Origin: CAYPNF01 sp964411985
GTDB taxonomy: Bacteria > Verrucomicrobiota > Verrucomicrobiia > Limisphaerales > J093
Reading direction: 5' to 3'
DNA length: 64,000 nucleotides
NCBI GenBank assembly: GCA_964411985.1
Contig: CAYPNF010000013.1
Span: forward strand, 84,258 to 148,257
The notes under the pieces were generated by a model, which did not search any database, was not told where the DNA came from, and saw only the letters and a list, made by a program, of their open reading frames with translations. Within the stretch, counting starts at the first letter, position 1, and every line of letters begins with the position of its first letter. A program made the translations under genes and the position numbers. This document shows positions 18,458-26,806 of this stretch, one piece after another.

Positions 18458-18593
18458 AAAATCTCGATCGTGCGCGCCACCAAGGGCCGGTGATCTTCCG
18501 GCCTTGCGGCAAGACCTCTATTCTCGCCTCAAGCAGCACACTATCACAACAAGATTTTGACCGCCAAAGAGTAGGAAGGTTCAACCAATCCGG

Positions 18594-19055
18594 TCATTCC
18601 ACCTCGACCCCTTGTCTCAGACAGTACTCGATAAACCGTTGCCGCTCCCCCGGCAGCTCTTCCTGCTCAATTCGCACGATCTCATTCGCCTTGTTAAAGG
18701 ACAGGAATTGCTTGCAGCTGTAGGTATGGGTCACCCCCCCTTTCGTCACGCGGTCCATGAACAACACTGTGGCCCCTTCCCGCGTAGCCTTGATCACCTG
18801 ACTCGTAAACTCCACTCGATCAAAGCGCTTGCGCCCCTGCTCCGCGGCCTGGCGGTAGCTTTCCACAATCGGATCCCGGCCCAGAATGACCCCTTTGCTA
18901 GTATGATAGCTGCATTCGACGGCGAGGAGGCTCTTCACCTCCGCATACACCTCCCGATCCAGCCCACGAGCAAACCGCTCCGCCTGGCCGTTCAACTCCT
19001 CACGAGCCGTCTTATGTGCTCCCACAGCGTCTGTGGTTTTCATGATTGATTGCAA
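18594..19055 (-). CDS. NTF2/SnoaL-like small protein
   Basis: 153 residues; an internal start at 19043 (MKTTDAV) is equally possible. The length and the pattern, a helical first half (RFARGLDREVYAEVKSLLA) followed by a mixed half with SYHTSKGVILGRDPIVESYR and GGVTHTYSCKQFLSFN, match the NTF2-like cone fold, in which GRDxIxxxY-type motifs are frequent. Members act as isomerases, binding proteins or immunity-like factors, so no precise function can be given. It stands alone between the ABC operon and the XRE-type regulator. Confidence 0.65.
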   Translation of the reverse strand: MQSIMKTTDAVGAHKTAREELNGQAERFARGLDREVYAEVKSLLAVECSYHTSKGVILGRDPIVESYRQAAEQGRKRFDRVEFTSQVIKATREGATVLFMDRVTKGGVTHTYSCKQFLSFNKANEIVRIEQEELPGERQRFIEYCLRQGVEVE

Positions 19056-19263
19056 TGCCTACACATCGAGCCGCACCCATGGTCCATTAGGCTGTTGAAT
19101 CAAACTATTTCCATGCCGCTTCGTTTGCAAGGAAGTTATTCTGAAAAGAGAAAGGGAACGTCCTCGGCTTCAACCAGAGGAGCTTGACTCAAGCCACCTT
19201 CATGACCTGCGCCCAATCATAAGTTCGGCTTTTGTTCACCCAGATCTACCCCCCGCCCCGCGA

Positions 19264-19608
19264 TCAGCGACCTCTTCCCCGTCCCACCACCTCCAAAACC
19301 AACCGCATCGACATCAAAACCTTGCTCCGATCCCGCCCCTCCAACCCTCTCAAGCCCCTGATCAACTCGGCTTCATCCGCGTCCAACTCCGCCGTCATCC
19401 CGGCGAACTCCCCCGGCTCGGCCGCATTCCCCGCTCCCTCCACGAGCATGCCGCAAAGCTTGAGCACGGTAGCGCTGGGCCGGGACGCTCCGCTGACGTA
19501 ACGTGACACCGCGGCGGGTGTCAGATTCAACTGCCGCGCCGCCTCCGCCTGGTTCCAGCCTGATCGGTTAAGGAACTCACGAAACTCCTGATTCGCCAAA
19601 TCATTCAT
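19264..19608 (-). CDS. XRE-family helix-turn-helix regulator
   Basis: 114 residues from ATG 19608; the frame can also be opened by TTG 19620, inside the repeated TTGCAATAGT element. An HTH is visible near residues 14-40: WNQAEAARQLNLTPAAVSRY followed by VSGASRPSATVLK. The C-terminal half is Glu/Asp/Leu-rich and probably dimerises. It is divergent from a small excisionase-like gene at 19706, with two copies of TTGCAATAGT between them, the usual layout of an autoregulating repressor. Could control the neighbouring small gene or a lost mobile element. Confidence 0.85.
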   Translation of the reverse strand: MNDLANQEFREFLNRSGWNQAEAARQLNLTPAAVSRYVSGASRPSATVLKLCGMLVEGAGNAAEPGEFAGMTAELDADEAELIRGLRGLEGRDRSKVLMSMRLVLEVVGRGRGR

Positions 19609-19614
19609 AAAACA

Positions 19615-19655
19615 TTGCAATAGTATCTACCAAAGCGTTGACAAGTTGCAATAGT
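19615..19655. promoter_or_regulatory. Candidate operator: two direct TTGCAATAGT repeats
   Basis: Identical 10-mers at 19615-19624 and 19646-19655, spaced 31 bp (about three helical turns). The first abuts the XRE gene start; the second lies inside the spacer of the candidate promoter at 19638-19666. Confidence 0.6.
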
Positions 19656-19666
19656 TAATTTACTGT
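19638..19666 (+). promoter_or_regulatory. Candidate sigma70 promoter for the excisionase-like gene
   Basis: TTGACA at 19638-19643, a 17-bp spacer, then TACTGT at 19661-19666 (four of six bases match TATAAT). The gene begins 40 bp downstream. Confidence 0.5.
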
Positions 19667-19705
19667 TAACACAGTTACAACATTGAACTTCATTGAAGGG
19701 AAACA

Positions 19706-20017
19706 ATGGCAATGAAACCGTTCCAAGGACAGAACCTCCAGATACCCAAGCCACTGCGGCCAACCCAGGCATCGTCCCCAACCCCACCTCCTCAACTCTC
19801 CATCCCAGCCAGCCTGCGATTCGATCAGGGTCGGATCGTACTGAAAGTGGAGGAGGTAGCTGGACGCCTCAAAGTCACTGCCCGACACGTGGTTGGGCTG
19901 ATTGAAACTGGCCGAATCCAGGCATTGAACGTGAGTTCCGCGGGGCCAACTGGACGCAGACATTACCGGATCCCGGTTGAATCGTGGGAAACCTATGTGC
20001 GATCGAACCTGCTGTGA
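19706..20017 (+). CDS. Small excisionase/MerR-type HTH DNA-binding protein
   Basis: 103 residues. A proline-rich N-terminal third (PKPLRPTQASSPTPPPQLS) is followed by a helix-turn-helix of the excisionase (HTH_17/MerR-like) kind: LKVEEVAGRLKVTARHVVGL, IETGRIQALN, then GRRHYRIPVESWETYV, whose RxYRIP wing is characteristic. Such proteins act as recombination directionality factors or small regulators. No integrase is nearby. The start ATG 19706 is chosen over earlier in-frame sequence; ATG 19712 is also possible. Divergent from the XRE gene. Confidence 0.75.
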   Translation: MAMKPFQGQNLQIPKPLRPTQASSPTPPPQLSIPASLRFDQGRIVLKVEEVAGRLKVTARHVVGLIETGRIQALNVSSAGPTGRRHYRIPVESWETYVRSNLL

Positions 20018-20060
20018 AGCGAGGCAGGCCGACCAACCCCAGTCGGCGAAGCTGGCACCA

Positions 20061-21014
20061 TCAAGTGTGCACACTCAACATCATATCTGCCAGCGTGGTG
20101 TTTTCCAGGGTCTGCGCCAGGAACCGCGCCATGCGATCGTTGGAGAGATTGAGGACTGCGAGGGCGTCCGTTCGGCCCAACAGGGAGAGTGGATGGGTTC
20201 CGGAGCTCCTGCCTACGAGGTGAGCCACAATGTTGCCGATGTGCACGCAGGCAGCGAGGCGCTGGTTGGGGCCGGCTGCCTTGGGCTGATGATGATGCCA
20301 GACAGCGTCCACCAGGGTAGGCGGGAAAGCCCAACGCGCCAGCCAGCGGCCGGCGATCTCGGAGTGTTGGATGCCCAAAAGGCGTTTCTCAGTCTCAAGC
20401 AGGCAATACTGGTTGCGTTCTGCTTCCACCACGACCCGTGCATAGGTGCGCTCGAGGGAGCAGGCCAGAATGATCTTCCCGATGTCGTGGATCAATCCGG
20501 CGGTAAAAGCAATACTCTCGTCGTGATTGGTCTCCCGCGCCACCAACTGCGAACTGATGGCACAGGTAATGGAGTGCCTCCACAGATCGGCGCTGTCGAT
20601 GCCCCACCCGGGTTGCAGAACGCCAAACATCTGGGCGCCGCAGACCGTCGCAGCCACCCGGTACACCTGCTCGAAACCGAGGCGGGTGACCGCCTCCTGC
20701 ACCGAGACAACGGGTTCCGCGCTGGAGAAATAGGTGCTGTTGCAGGCCTGCAAGAGGTTGGCGGTGAGCACCGGATCGAACGTGATCAGCTCCACCACCT
20801 TGCTGACATCGACGTTGGGTTCGTTGATGAGCGCCAGCAGCCGTACCAGGGTCTTGGGGGTGGGCGGCAGATGCCGGGCCTTGTTCAAGAATTCGTCGAG
20901 AGCGTGCACGGATTGTGGCACCGACTCATCGCGCTTCGTCAGCCCGCCTGTGCGTGGAGCGGCGGGCTGCTGCGCTGAGCCTGAGCTAAAGTTGGGTTGG
21001 AAGGCTTCGTTCAC
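20061..21014 (-). CDS. HDOD domain signalling protein
   Basis: 317 residues. After a disordered 40-residue N-terminus, an HDOD domain occupies about 45-255: LPPTPKTLVRLLALINEPN, VVELITFDPVLTANLLQ, SVQEAVTRLGFEQVYRVAA and AGLIHDIGKIILA. The HD pair (His-Asp) is retained, unlike many HDOD proteins, so residual metal binding is possible. HDOD proteins act in signalling and stress regulation, usually without demonstrated hydrolase activity. Gene stands alone. Confidence 0.88.
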   Translation of the reverse strand: MNEAFQPNFSSGSAQQPAAPRTGGLTKRDESVPQSVHALDEFLNKARHLPPTPKTLVRLLALINEPNVDVSKVVELITFDPVLTANLLQACNSTYFSSAEPVVSVQEAVTRLGFEQVYRVAATVCGAQMFGVLQPGWGIDSADLWRHSITCAISSQLVARETNHDESIAFTAGLIHDIGKIILACSLERTYARVVVEAERNQYCLLETEKRLLGIQHSEIAGRWLARWAFPPTLVDAVWHHHQPKAAGPNQRLAACVHIGNIVAHLVGRSSGTHPLSLLGRTDALAVLNLSNDRMARFLAQTLENTTLADMMLSVHT

Positions 21015-21242
21015 TGTGTTCTTCTGCCTATCTCAGGCAGGCAGGTCGGGGCTGGTTCCCGACCGAGACCGGCCACACTACTTCTCCGGTCCAAGTGCTT
21101 TCCTAGAGAAGCAGTATCCAGCCACGAAGGCAATGACATTCGCGCCCCGCCAAATCCTGCTTGTAGGGCATCCTGTCAGCCCTTATTCATCACCGCAGGG
21201 CCGTCCGCTTCCGCAAGGAGGCTGGACGACTATCAGATCGGT

Positions 21243-22370
21243 ATGACGCGCGTTTCCCTAAAGCATCTCTCGAAGGTTTTTTCTCCGGGCCACTCCGTGT
21301 CGGTCCACGCCCTTCGTGACCTGACCCTGGAAACCCTTCCAGGAGAGCGCCTCGCCCTGCTCGGTCCTTCTGGGAGTGGCAAATCGACCCTTCTCCGAGC
21401 GGTCGCCGGGCTGGATGCACCCTCGGGGGGAGAGATCCGTTTCGATGACGCGCCGGTGGAGGCACTTCCGCCCCATGCCCGCAACCTGGCCTTTGTGCCC
21501 CAGGAAGCGGCCCTGTTCCCCCACTTGAACGTCTTGGATAACATCGCCTTCGGTCTCAGGATCCATCGCGTCCCCAAGGCAGAAATCGAGGCCCGGGTGC
21601 GGGAAATCGCCGAACCGCTGGGGCTGCTGACGCTTCTTCACCGGGCGATCCACGAGTTGTCCGGAGGCGAGCGTCAAAGAACGTGCCTTGCGCGCGCCTT
21701 TGTCAAGCGGCCGGCCTTGATGCTCCTTGATGAACCACTCGCGGCCCTGGACGCCCCCATGCGGCTGGAACTGCGAGCCCTGCTCGTTTCGCTACAAAAA
21801 CGATGGAACATGTCGATGCTGTGGGTCACCCATGACCAACAGGAGGCTCTGGCGATCGGCCAACGAGTGGCCATCCTGAAGTCAGGACAACTGCAGCAGG
21901 TCGGCACTCCGGTGGAGATCTACCACCAACCCGGCAATCGGTTCGTCGCCACCTTCGTGGGCATGCCCCCGATGAATCTTCTGGAAGGTTCTCTCCAGGG
22001 CACACCACGGCGATTCGCTGCTGCCTCTGCCTCCCCGGACGCGGCCCCCTGGTCGATGGGGATCCCGGCCGACTCCTCTCCCCGGGACCTTGCCGATGGG
22101 GTGCCAGTGCTTCTTGGCGTGCGCCCCGAGGATCTCCTCCTGAGCGTAAGCAAGGATGCGGACGGCGCAGACATCGGCACGGTGGAGCATTCCGAGTTTC
22201 TCGGTCCGGAGACCCTGGTTCGGGTACGGATGGGCCGACAGGTGTGGACCGCGCGGCTTCCGGGAGATGAGTCTTACCCGCCCGGCACACCGGTTGTCCT
22301 TCGACCCGACTTCGCGCGCGCACACTGGTTTGCGGCAGACACCGGCCTGCGCCTCCATAAAACCCCGTAG
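21243..22370 (+). CDS. MalK/UgpC-like ABC transporter ATP-binding protein
   Basis: 375 residues from ATG 21243; upstream in-frame sequence to 20997 lacks family similarity. Walker A LLGPSGSGKSTLLRA, Q-loop FVPQEAALFPHLN, signature ELSGGERQRTCLARAF, Walker B LMLLDEPLAALDAPM and H-loop WVTHDQQEALAIG are intact. The C-terminal part (after about 240; GTPVEIYHQPGNRFVATFVG, then GVRPEDLLLS) is the TOBE-type regulatory domain of sugar or polyol importers. No permease or binding protein is adjacent, so it may energise importers encoded elsewhere, as MsiK-type ATPases do. An AAGGAGG lies about 22 bp before the ATG, too far to be ideal. Confidence 0.92.
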   Translation: MTRVSLKHLSKVFSPGHSVSVHALRDLTLETLPGERLALLGPSGSGKSTLLRAVAGLDAPSGGEIRFDDAPVEALPPHARNLAFVPQEAALFPHLNVLDNIAFGLRIHRVPKAEIEARVREIAEPLGLLTLLHRAIHELSGGERQRTCLARAFVKRPALMLLDEPLAALDAPMRLELRALLVSLQKRWNMSMLWVTHDQQEALAIGQRVAILKSGQLQQVGTPVEIYHQPGNRFVATFVGMPPMNLLEGSLQGTPRRFAAASASPDAAPWSMGIPADSSPRDLADGVPVLLGVRPEDLLLSVSKDADGADIGTVEHSEFLGPETLVRVRMGRQVWTARLPGDESYPPGTPVVLRPDFARAHWFAADTGLRLHKTP

Positions 22371-22680
22371 TCGCGTTCGGAAGAACGCGCTGAACTTGAC
22401 GGACCCACCGCTCATGGAAGAACCCACCCATGCAGGCCGAAGGAAAGAAACACGGCGTCTGTTTCGGGCTCTTCCGTGGTCGTCGTGCGTTTGCACCCCA
22501 TCGCTGCATCCGTCACTCGCCTTCTTCCGAAGGCGACTACAGACCGAAATCGACAAAGTGGTCGATCAAGTGTGCGACAAAGCTCCTGAACCGATCCGAA
22601 CTCCGTCGCCCCGCCGCATCCTCTCCCGCCGTCCTTTGTTATCGACAGATCCGCTCTGTCGGTGTCTGATTGTTGGCAGC
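22371..22680. other. Intergenic region with palindrome
   Basis: 310 bp before the ThuA gene. It carries the TCGCCTTC palindrome at 22517-22540. The downstream frame is open through it but lacks a plausible start and family similarity. Confidence 0.5.
22517..22540. repeat. TCGCCTTC palindrome, second intact copy
   Basis: Identical over 24 nt to 13441-13464: 8-bp arms around TTCC. No CTTCATGG segment follows here. Confidence 0.85.
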
Positions 22681-24171
22681 ATGAAAACCGTGCAAACTCT
22701 TCTTCCAACTCTCGTGGTCGCTGCCCTGGCGCTCTGTTTCCAGACATCCGTGTCCGCAGGCGACCCGGTCCCGAAAGGGAAACGGATTCTCTACTTCACC
22801 AAGTCGGCGGGATTCGAACATAGCGTGGTCAAACGCCCCGACAACGGTGGCTTAAGCCACTCGGAGCAAGTTCTCACCGACCTCGGGAAAAGCCATGGTT
22901 TCCAGGTCACCTGCACCAAAGACGGCACCGTCTTCACCAAGAGCAATCTGGCGAAGTACGACGTGATCGTGTTCTACACCAGCGGTCTGCTGACGGAAAC
23001 CGGCACCGACAAGACTCCCGCCATGACGCTCGAGGGGAAGAACGCGCTGCTCCAGGCGATTCAGAAAGGCAAAGGGTTCGTCGGAATCCACGCCGCCAAC
23101 GACAGTTTTCATGTCCAACCTGATCCCATGGACAAGTCGGGGCGGTTCAAGTCCTTCGGTGACGGTGTGGACCCATACATCAAGATGGTGGGAGGGGAGT
23201 TCATTCGCCATGGCCCGCAGCAGGTCGCGACGCAGCGAGTGGCTGACCCCAGCTTCCCGGGCTGCGAGAACTTGGGTGCCACCTGGGCCCTGCAGGATGA
23301 GTGGTACACCTTCAAGGATTTTGCCAAGGATCTCCACGTCATTCTCGTGATGGAAACCCGCGGCATGAAAGGCATTGATTACCAACGCGCCTCCTTCCCC
23401 GCCACCTGGGCCCATCGCTATGGGAAAGGACGATCGTTCTACACCTCCATGGGACATCGGGAGGATGTCTGGACCAATCCGCAGTTTCAGAGAGTGTTGC
23501 TCGGCGGGTTAGCTTGGGCCGCCGGAAGTGTTAAGGCCGAGGTAAAGCCCAATCTTGCCAAGGAAACTCCAGGTCACGCAGAAATTCAACCCATGGAAGA
23601 AAGTTGGACCGATCTCATGCCGGGCGCGAACCTGGCAGGCTGGTATCGTGTCCCGGTACCTCCGGGCGGGAAACTGGGCCGCGATCAGTGGCACGTGGAT
23701 GCGGAGAAGAAAGTGCTGATCTGCGATGGAGATGGCGGACATGACATGCTTCTCACCGAGAAAGAGTACGGGGATGCGGTTTTCCATTTCGAATTCTGTT
23801 ACACGAAGATCGAAGGTAAGACGGGTTACAATAGCGGAGCCTACGTGCGCAATTCCAAGGACGGGGCCATCTGGCATCAAGCCCAGTTCGGCGATGCCAA
23901 GGATGGTTTCTTGTTTGGGGAAACACCGACTGCTGACGGAAAGAAACAGTTCTTCAACCTCGCCAAACTGGTGAAAGACCCAGGCGTCAAGCCCGCCGGA
24001 GAATGGAACGTGATGGAAGTCACGGCCCGGGGCAAGACCCTCACCTTGTCGGTCAATGGGAAGGTCACCTGCAAGTTCGAAGGGTGCAACGCCGAGAAGG
24101 GACACTTGGGTTTGGAAGGTGAGGGGTACCGGATTGAGTTCCGCAATTTGAAAGTGAAAGAGCTGTACTGA
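22681..24171 (+). CDS. Secreted ThuA-like protein fused to a DUF1080 domain
   Basis: 496 residues from ATG 22681. Signal peptide residues 1-26 (LPTLVVAALALCFQTSVSA). Residues about 30-275 are a ThuA-like domain (glutamine-amidotransferase-like fold): RILYFTKSAGFEHSVV, YDVIVFYTSGLL, GKGFVGIHAAND, RYGKGRSFYTSMGHREDVW. Residues about 290-496 are a DUF1080 (3-keto-disaccharide hydrolase) domain: WHVDAEKKVLICDGDGG, GYNSGAYVRNS, GEWNVMEVTARG and YRIEFRNLKVKEL. ThuA and DUF1080 are linked to sugar oxidation pathways alongside Gfo/Idh/MocA oxidoreductases; one such gene lies at 25236. Likely periplasmic role in disaccharide or glycoside breakdown. Confidence 0.93.
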   Translation: MKTVQTLLPTLVVAALALCFQTSVSAGDPVPKGKRILYFTKSAGFEHSVVKRPDNGGLSHSEQVLTDLGKSHGFQVTCTKDGTVFTKSNLAKYDVIVFYTSGLLTETGTDKTPAMTLEGKNALLQAIQKGKGFVGIHAANDSFHVQPDPMDKSGRFKSFGDGVDPYIKMVGGEFIRHGPQQVATQRVADPSFPGCENLGATWALQDEWYTFKDFAKDLHVILVMETRGMKGIDYQRASFPATWAHRYGKGRSFYTSMGHREDVWTNPQFQRVLLGGLAWAAGSVKAEVKPNLAKETPGHAEIQPMEESWTDLMPGANLAGWYRVPVPPGGKLGRDQWHVDAEKKVLICDGDGGHDMLLTEKEYGDAVFHFEFCYTKIEGKTGYNSGAYVRNSKDGAIWHQAQFGDAKDGFLFGETPTADGKKQFFNLAKLVKDPGVKPAGEWNVMEVTARGKTLTLSVNGKVTCKFEGCNAEKGHLGLEGEGYRIEFRNLKVKELY

Positions 24172-24214
24172 AGCTGACTTCACTCCGGCACCACAAAGAA
24201 CCAAGCCAAGCACC

Positions 24215-25033
24215 ATGAGACCGAACACTTCCTCCTCAGGAGAAGGTCTGCGGGGTAGAATCCTGTTGGCCTGCACCGTGATGCTCGTCGCGCTGTGCTT
24301 CACCGGTTGCGCCAAACCTGCCGCGGACAAGACCCCTCCCAACCCGCCTGAGGCAGCCGCTCCGGTCACCCCGCCGGCACCGCCACCCCCTGCACCGGTC
24401 ACCCCGCCTAAACCAGCTGAAACCGCGGCGGCCCAAGCCACTCTCCCGGAACATGCGCAGATGCCAGAGCTTGAGGGGATCGGCTGGGATAGCCTTTTCA
24501 ACGGCGAAAACATGGAGGGATGGAAAGTCACCGACTTCGCGGGTCACGGTGAGGTCAAAGTGGAGGATGGCAAACTCATTATCGGCATGGGCGCCATGCT
24601 GACGGGAGTCAACGGCACTCATGAACTCCCACGGACCGACTATGAACTGGCGCTGGACGTGATGAAGCTGGAAGGCAGCGACTTCTTCTGCGGACTCACT
24701 TTCCCGATCGGGCAGACGAACAGCACGCTCATCCTTGGCGGCTGGGGTGGAGGCCTGGTGGGCATCTCAAGCGTGGATGGAAACGACGCCTCCATGAACG
24801 AGACGACCGGCTTCCTGAGCTTTGAATCCAAGCGCTGGTACCGGGTGCGCGTGAAGGTCACTCCCCAGAAAGTGGAAGCCTGGGTGGGCAAGAACAAGAT
24901 CATTAACCTAAAGCTGGAAGAGAAGAGAATGGGGATGCGTGCGGGTGAAATTGAGCAGAACGGGCCTTTCGGGGTGGCCACGTACCAAACCAGCGCCGCT
25001 CTCCGGAACATCCAGGTGCGGACGTTGAAGTAA
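24215..25033 (+). CDS. DUF1080 lipoprotein
   Basis: 272 residues. The N-terminus has a hydrophobic stretch ending in a lipobox-like CFTGC, so the protein is probably anchored by lipid. A Pro/Ala linker follows (PAPPPPAPVTPPKPAETAAA). Residues about 85-272 are a DUF1080 domain of the concanavalin-like fold: GWDSLFNGENMEGWKV, DGKLIIGMGAMLTG, KRWYRVRVKVTPQKVEAWV. The gene follows ThuA-DUF1080 by 43 bp, likely one operon. Probable role in binding or cleaving (3-keto-)glycosides at the membrane. Confidence 0.88.
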   Translation: MRPNTSSSGEGLRGRILLACTVMLVALCFTGCAKPAADKTPPNPPEAAAPVTPPAPPPPAPVTPPKPAETAAAQATLPEHAQMPELEGIGWDSLFNGENMEGWKVTDFAGHGEVKVEDGKLIIGMGAMLTGVNGTHELPRTDYELALDVMKLEGSDFFCGLTFPIGQTNSTLILGGWGGGLVGISSVDGNDASMNETTGFLSFESKRWYRVRVKVTPQKVEAWVGKNKIINLKLEEKRMGMRAGEIEQNGPFGVATYQTSAALRNIQVRTLK

Positions 25034-25046
25034 GAGCCCTGTCTTT

Positions 25047-25175
25047 CCTCCCTCGTGCCCGTGCTCGTTCTCGTGCTCGTCCCTCCTCCTCGGCAGCTGT
25101 GAGCGGAGGCCACGGTTTCGAGGACGAGCACGAGGACGAGCACGAGGACGAGGACGAGCGCGACCACGAGGGAGG
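25047..25175. repeat. Large inverted repeat of CCTCGT/ACGAGG units, copy 1
   Basis: Left arm 25047-25082 (CCTCCCTCGTGCCCGTGCTC...), right arm about 25131-25175 (GGACGAGCACGAGGACGAGC...CACGAGGGAGG), with a 48-nt middle. The middle plus right arm is homologous in reverse orientation to 30018-30094; shared core CCTCGAAACCGTGG and TGCCGAGGAGG. The right arm contains extra tandem GAGGAC units. Confidence 0.85.
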
Positions 25176-25235
25176 ACCGGCCCTTGGGGCAAAGTCGGCT
25201 TGCACAAACGACCCGCTTCAGGGCAGAGTGGGCCT

Positions 25236-26507
25236 ATGAACCGCCGTGATTTTCTTCGTTGCAGTTCCTCCCTTGGTTTTGCTGCCGCCGTCGGGGTTGG
25301 TTGGTCAGCCCACTCTCAATCGGGCGGTGCCAACAACCGTCTCCGTGTGGGGATCCTGGGCCTGGGCCGGGGATTGGACCACGCCAATACCTTGTCTACA
25401 CTGGCGGGGGTGGAGATCGCCTACTTGTGCGATGTGGACACGCGCCGCATGGAGGCGGGAGCAAAATCGCTTCAGGCAAAGCTTCCGAACACGCCGAAGC
25501 TGGTGCAGGATTTCCGCCGAATCCTGGAGGATCGCTCGGTGGATGCGGTGTTCATCGCCACCTGCAATCATTGGCATGCTCCGGCCACCATCCTCGCCTG
25601 CAGCGCGGGGAAGCATGTTTATGTGGAAAAGCCCGGTAGCCACAATGCCCGCGAAGGGGAGTGGATGGTGGCCGCCGCGCGCAAATACCGCCGCGTAGTT
25701 CAGCAAGGGACGCAGCGACGCAGCTACCCCGGAACTCAGGAAGGAATCCAGCGGCTGCGGGAAGGGGTCATTGGCAAGGTGCGGTTCGCACGCTGCTGGT
25801 ACAATAACTCGCGGACAAGTATCGGTCGAGGAAAGGTGGTGACGGTCCCGTCGGAGCTGGACTATTCCCTATGGCAAGGCCCGGCTCCGGAACGGCCGTA
25901 CCTGGACAATCTAGTCCACTACAACTGGCACTGGCGATGGCATTGGGGCGGAGGTGAAATGGCCAACAACGGCGTCCACTACCTCGACCTGGCTCGGTGG
26001 GGTCTCGGCGTCGAATACCCCACGCGGATCACCTATAACGGTGGAAGGTACTGCTATGAGGATGACCAGGAAACGCCCGACACCGGGGTGGCCGTATTCG
26101 ACTTTGGGTCCTGTGGCGCCTCCTGGGATTACAGCAGTTGTCACCCTCGCAAAGGGGAGAAGTTTCCGTTGGTCACCTTCTATGGAGACCAGGGCTCGCT
26201 GAGTCTGGAAGGGACTGGCTACAGTATCCTGGATCCGAACGGCAAGGAGCTGGGCCGCTCTTCGCCGCCAGGCAATGACCAGCAGCACATGGGAAACTTC
26301 CTCGATGCTATCCGCGGGGCTGCCAAACTGAATATGGAGATTGAGGAGGGCCAGAAGAGCACCCTGCTTTGCCATTTGGCGAACATCGCCTACCGTACCG
26401 GCCACACCCTGCGCTTCGATCCTGCGCGGAAGACGATTCTGCACGACTCCAGCGCCATGAAGCTTTGGCAGAGGGAATATCGCGGGGGCTGGAAGCCGCG
26501 GTTTTGA
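25236..26507 (+). CDS. Exported Gfo/Idh/MocA family oxidoreductase
   Basis: 423 residues from ATG 25236 (MNRRDFLRC); the RRDFL motif followed by a hydrophobic stretch is a Tat-type export signal. Residues about 38-160 form the Rossmann domain (VGILGLGRGLDHAN, DVDTRRMEAG, VFIATCNHWHAP) with the family EKP motif in HVYVEKPGSHN. The C-terminal dehydrogenase domain contains GTQRRSYPGTQE and WHWGGGEMANNGVHYLDLAR, whose His is probably catalytic. Likely NAD(P)-dependent sugar or polyol oxidoreductase, working with the upstream ThuA and DUF1080 proteins. Confidence 0.93.
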   Translation: MNRRDFLRCSSSLGFAAAVGVGWSAHSQSGGANNRLRVGILGLGRGLDHANTLSTLAGVEIAYLCDVDTRRMEAGAKSLQAKLPNTPKLVQDFRRILEDRSVDAVFIATCNHWHAPATILACSAGKHVYVEKPGSHNAREGEWMVAAARKYRRVVQQGTQRRSYPGTQEGIQRLREGVIGKVRFARCWYNNSRTSIGRGKVVTVPSELDYSLWQGPAPERPYLDNLVHYNWHWRWHWGGGEMANNGVHYLDLARWGLGVEYPTRITYNGGRYCYEDDQETPDTGVAVFDFGSCGASWDYSSCHPRKGEKFPLVTFYGDQGSLSLEGTGYSILDPNGKELGRSSPPGNDQQHMGNFLDAIRGAAKLNMEIEEGQKSTLLCHLANIAYRTGHTLRFDPARKTILHDSSAMKLWQREYRGGWKPRF

Positions 26508-26806
26508 AGAAAACTTCGTCGCGGTGAGGCCCCCGTTGCCCCACCATTTGAGGCAGGGCTGAGCTCGCCAGTTCGCACCGAAAGTACCGCAGACAGCCTT
26601 GTCTGCCGTCTCGCCGACTGCCGAGTCGGCTGACCCTCCGCCTTTGCCCACGAAGCGGGTTAGGCAACCCGCGAAACAGCAGGTTTGGCAACCTGCGCCA
26701 CGGGTGCTGAGGACCCTGCCGCGCCTTTTGAGGTGCGTTCCACCTACGGGAATCAGTATCAGGCAGGTGACAGCTTGCGGAGCCATCGGCTACCACGATC
26801 GGCTCC
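26508..26806. other. Intergenic region filled by palindromes
   Basis: 299 bp between convergent genes. It contains the hairpin array at 26589-26745 and no coding signal. Confidence 0.7.
26589..26745. repeat. Array of four 18-nt hairpins (plus two weaker ones)
   Basis: Four units, each 7-bp arms plus a 4-nt loop: 26589-26606 GCAGACA-GCCT-TGTCTGC; 26613-26630 GCCGACT-GCCG-AGTCGGC; 26655-26672 GCGGGTT-AGGC-AACCCGC; 26679-26696 GCAGGTT-TGGC-AACCTGC. Weaker ones follow at 26702-26716 (GGGT/ACCC) and 26731-26745 (AGGTG/CACCT). The arms differ while the geometry is constant. Confidence 0.85.

Noticed and set aside
21214..21220. AAGGAGG as ribosome-binding site for the MalK-like gene
   Set aside because: It lies over 20 bases before the ATG and no other in-frame start is at the right distance.
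25047..25175. CRISPR-like array suggested by repeated GAGGACGAGCAC units
   Set aside because: Units are 6-12 nt without spacers and form an inverted repeat; not a CRISPR. No cas genes are nearby.
26589..26696. CRISPR-like array suggested by hairpins 18 nt long at regular distances
   Set aside because: Repeat sequences differ between units and spacers are only 6-24 nt; this is a palindrome array.
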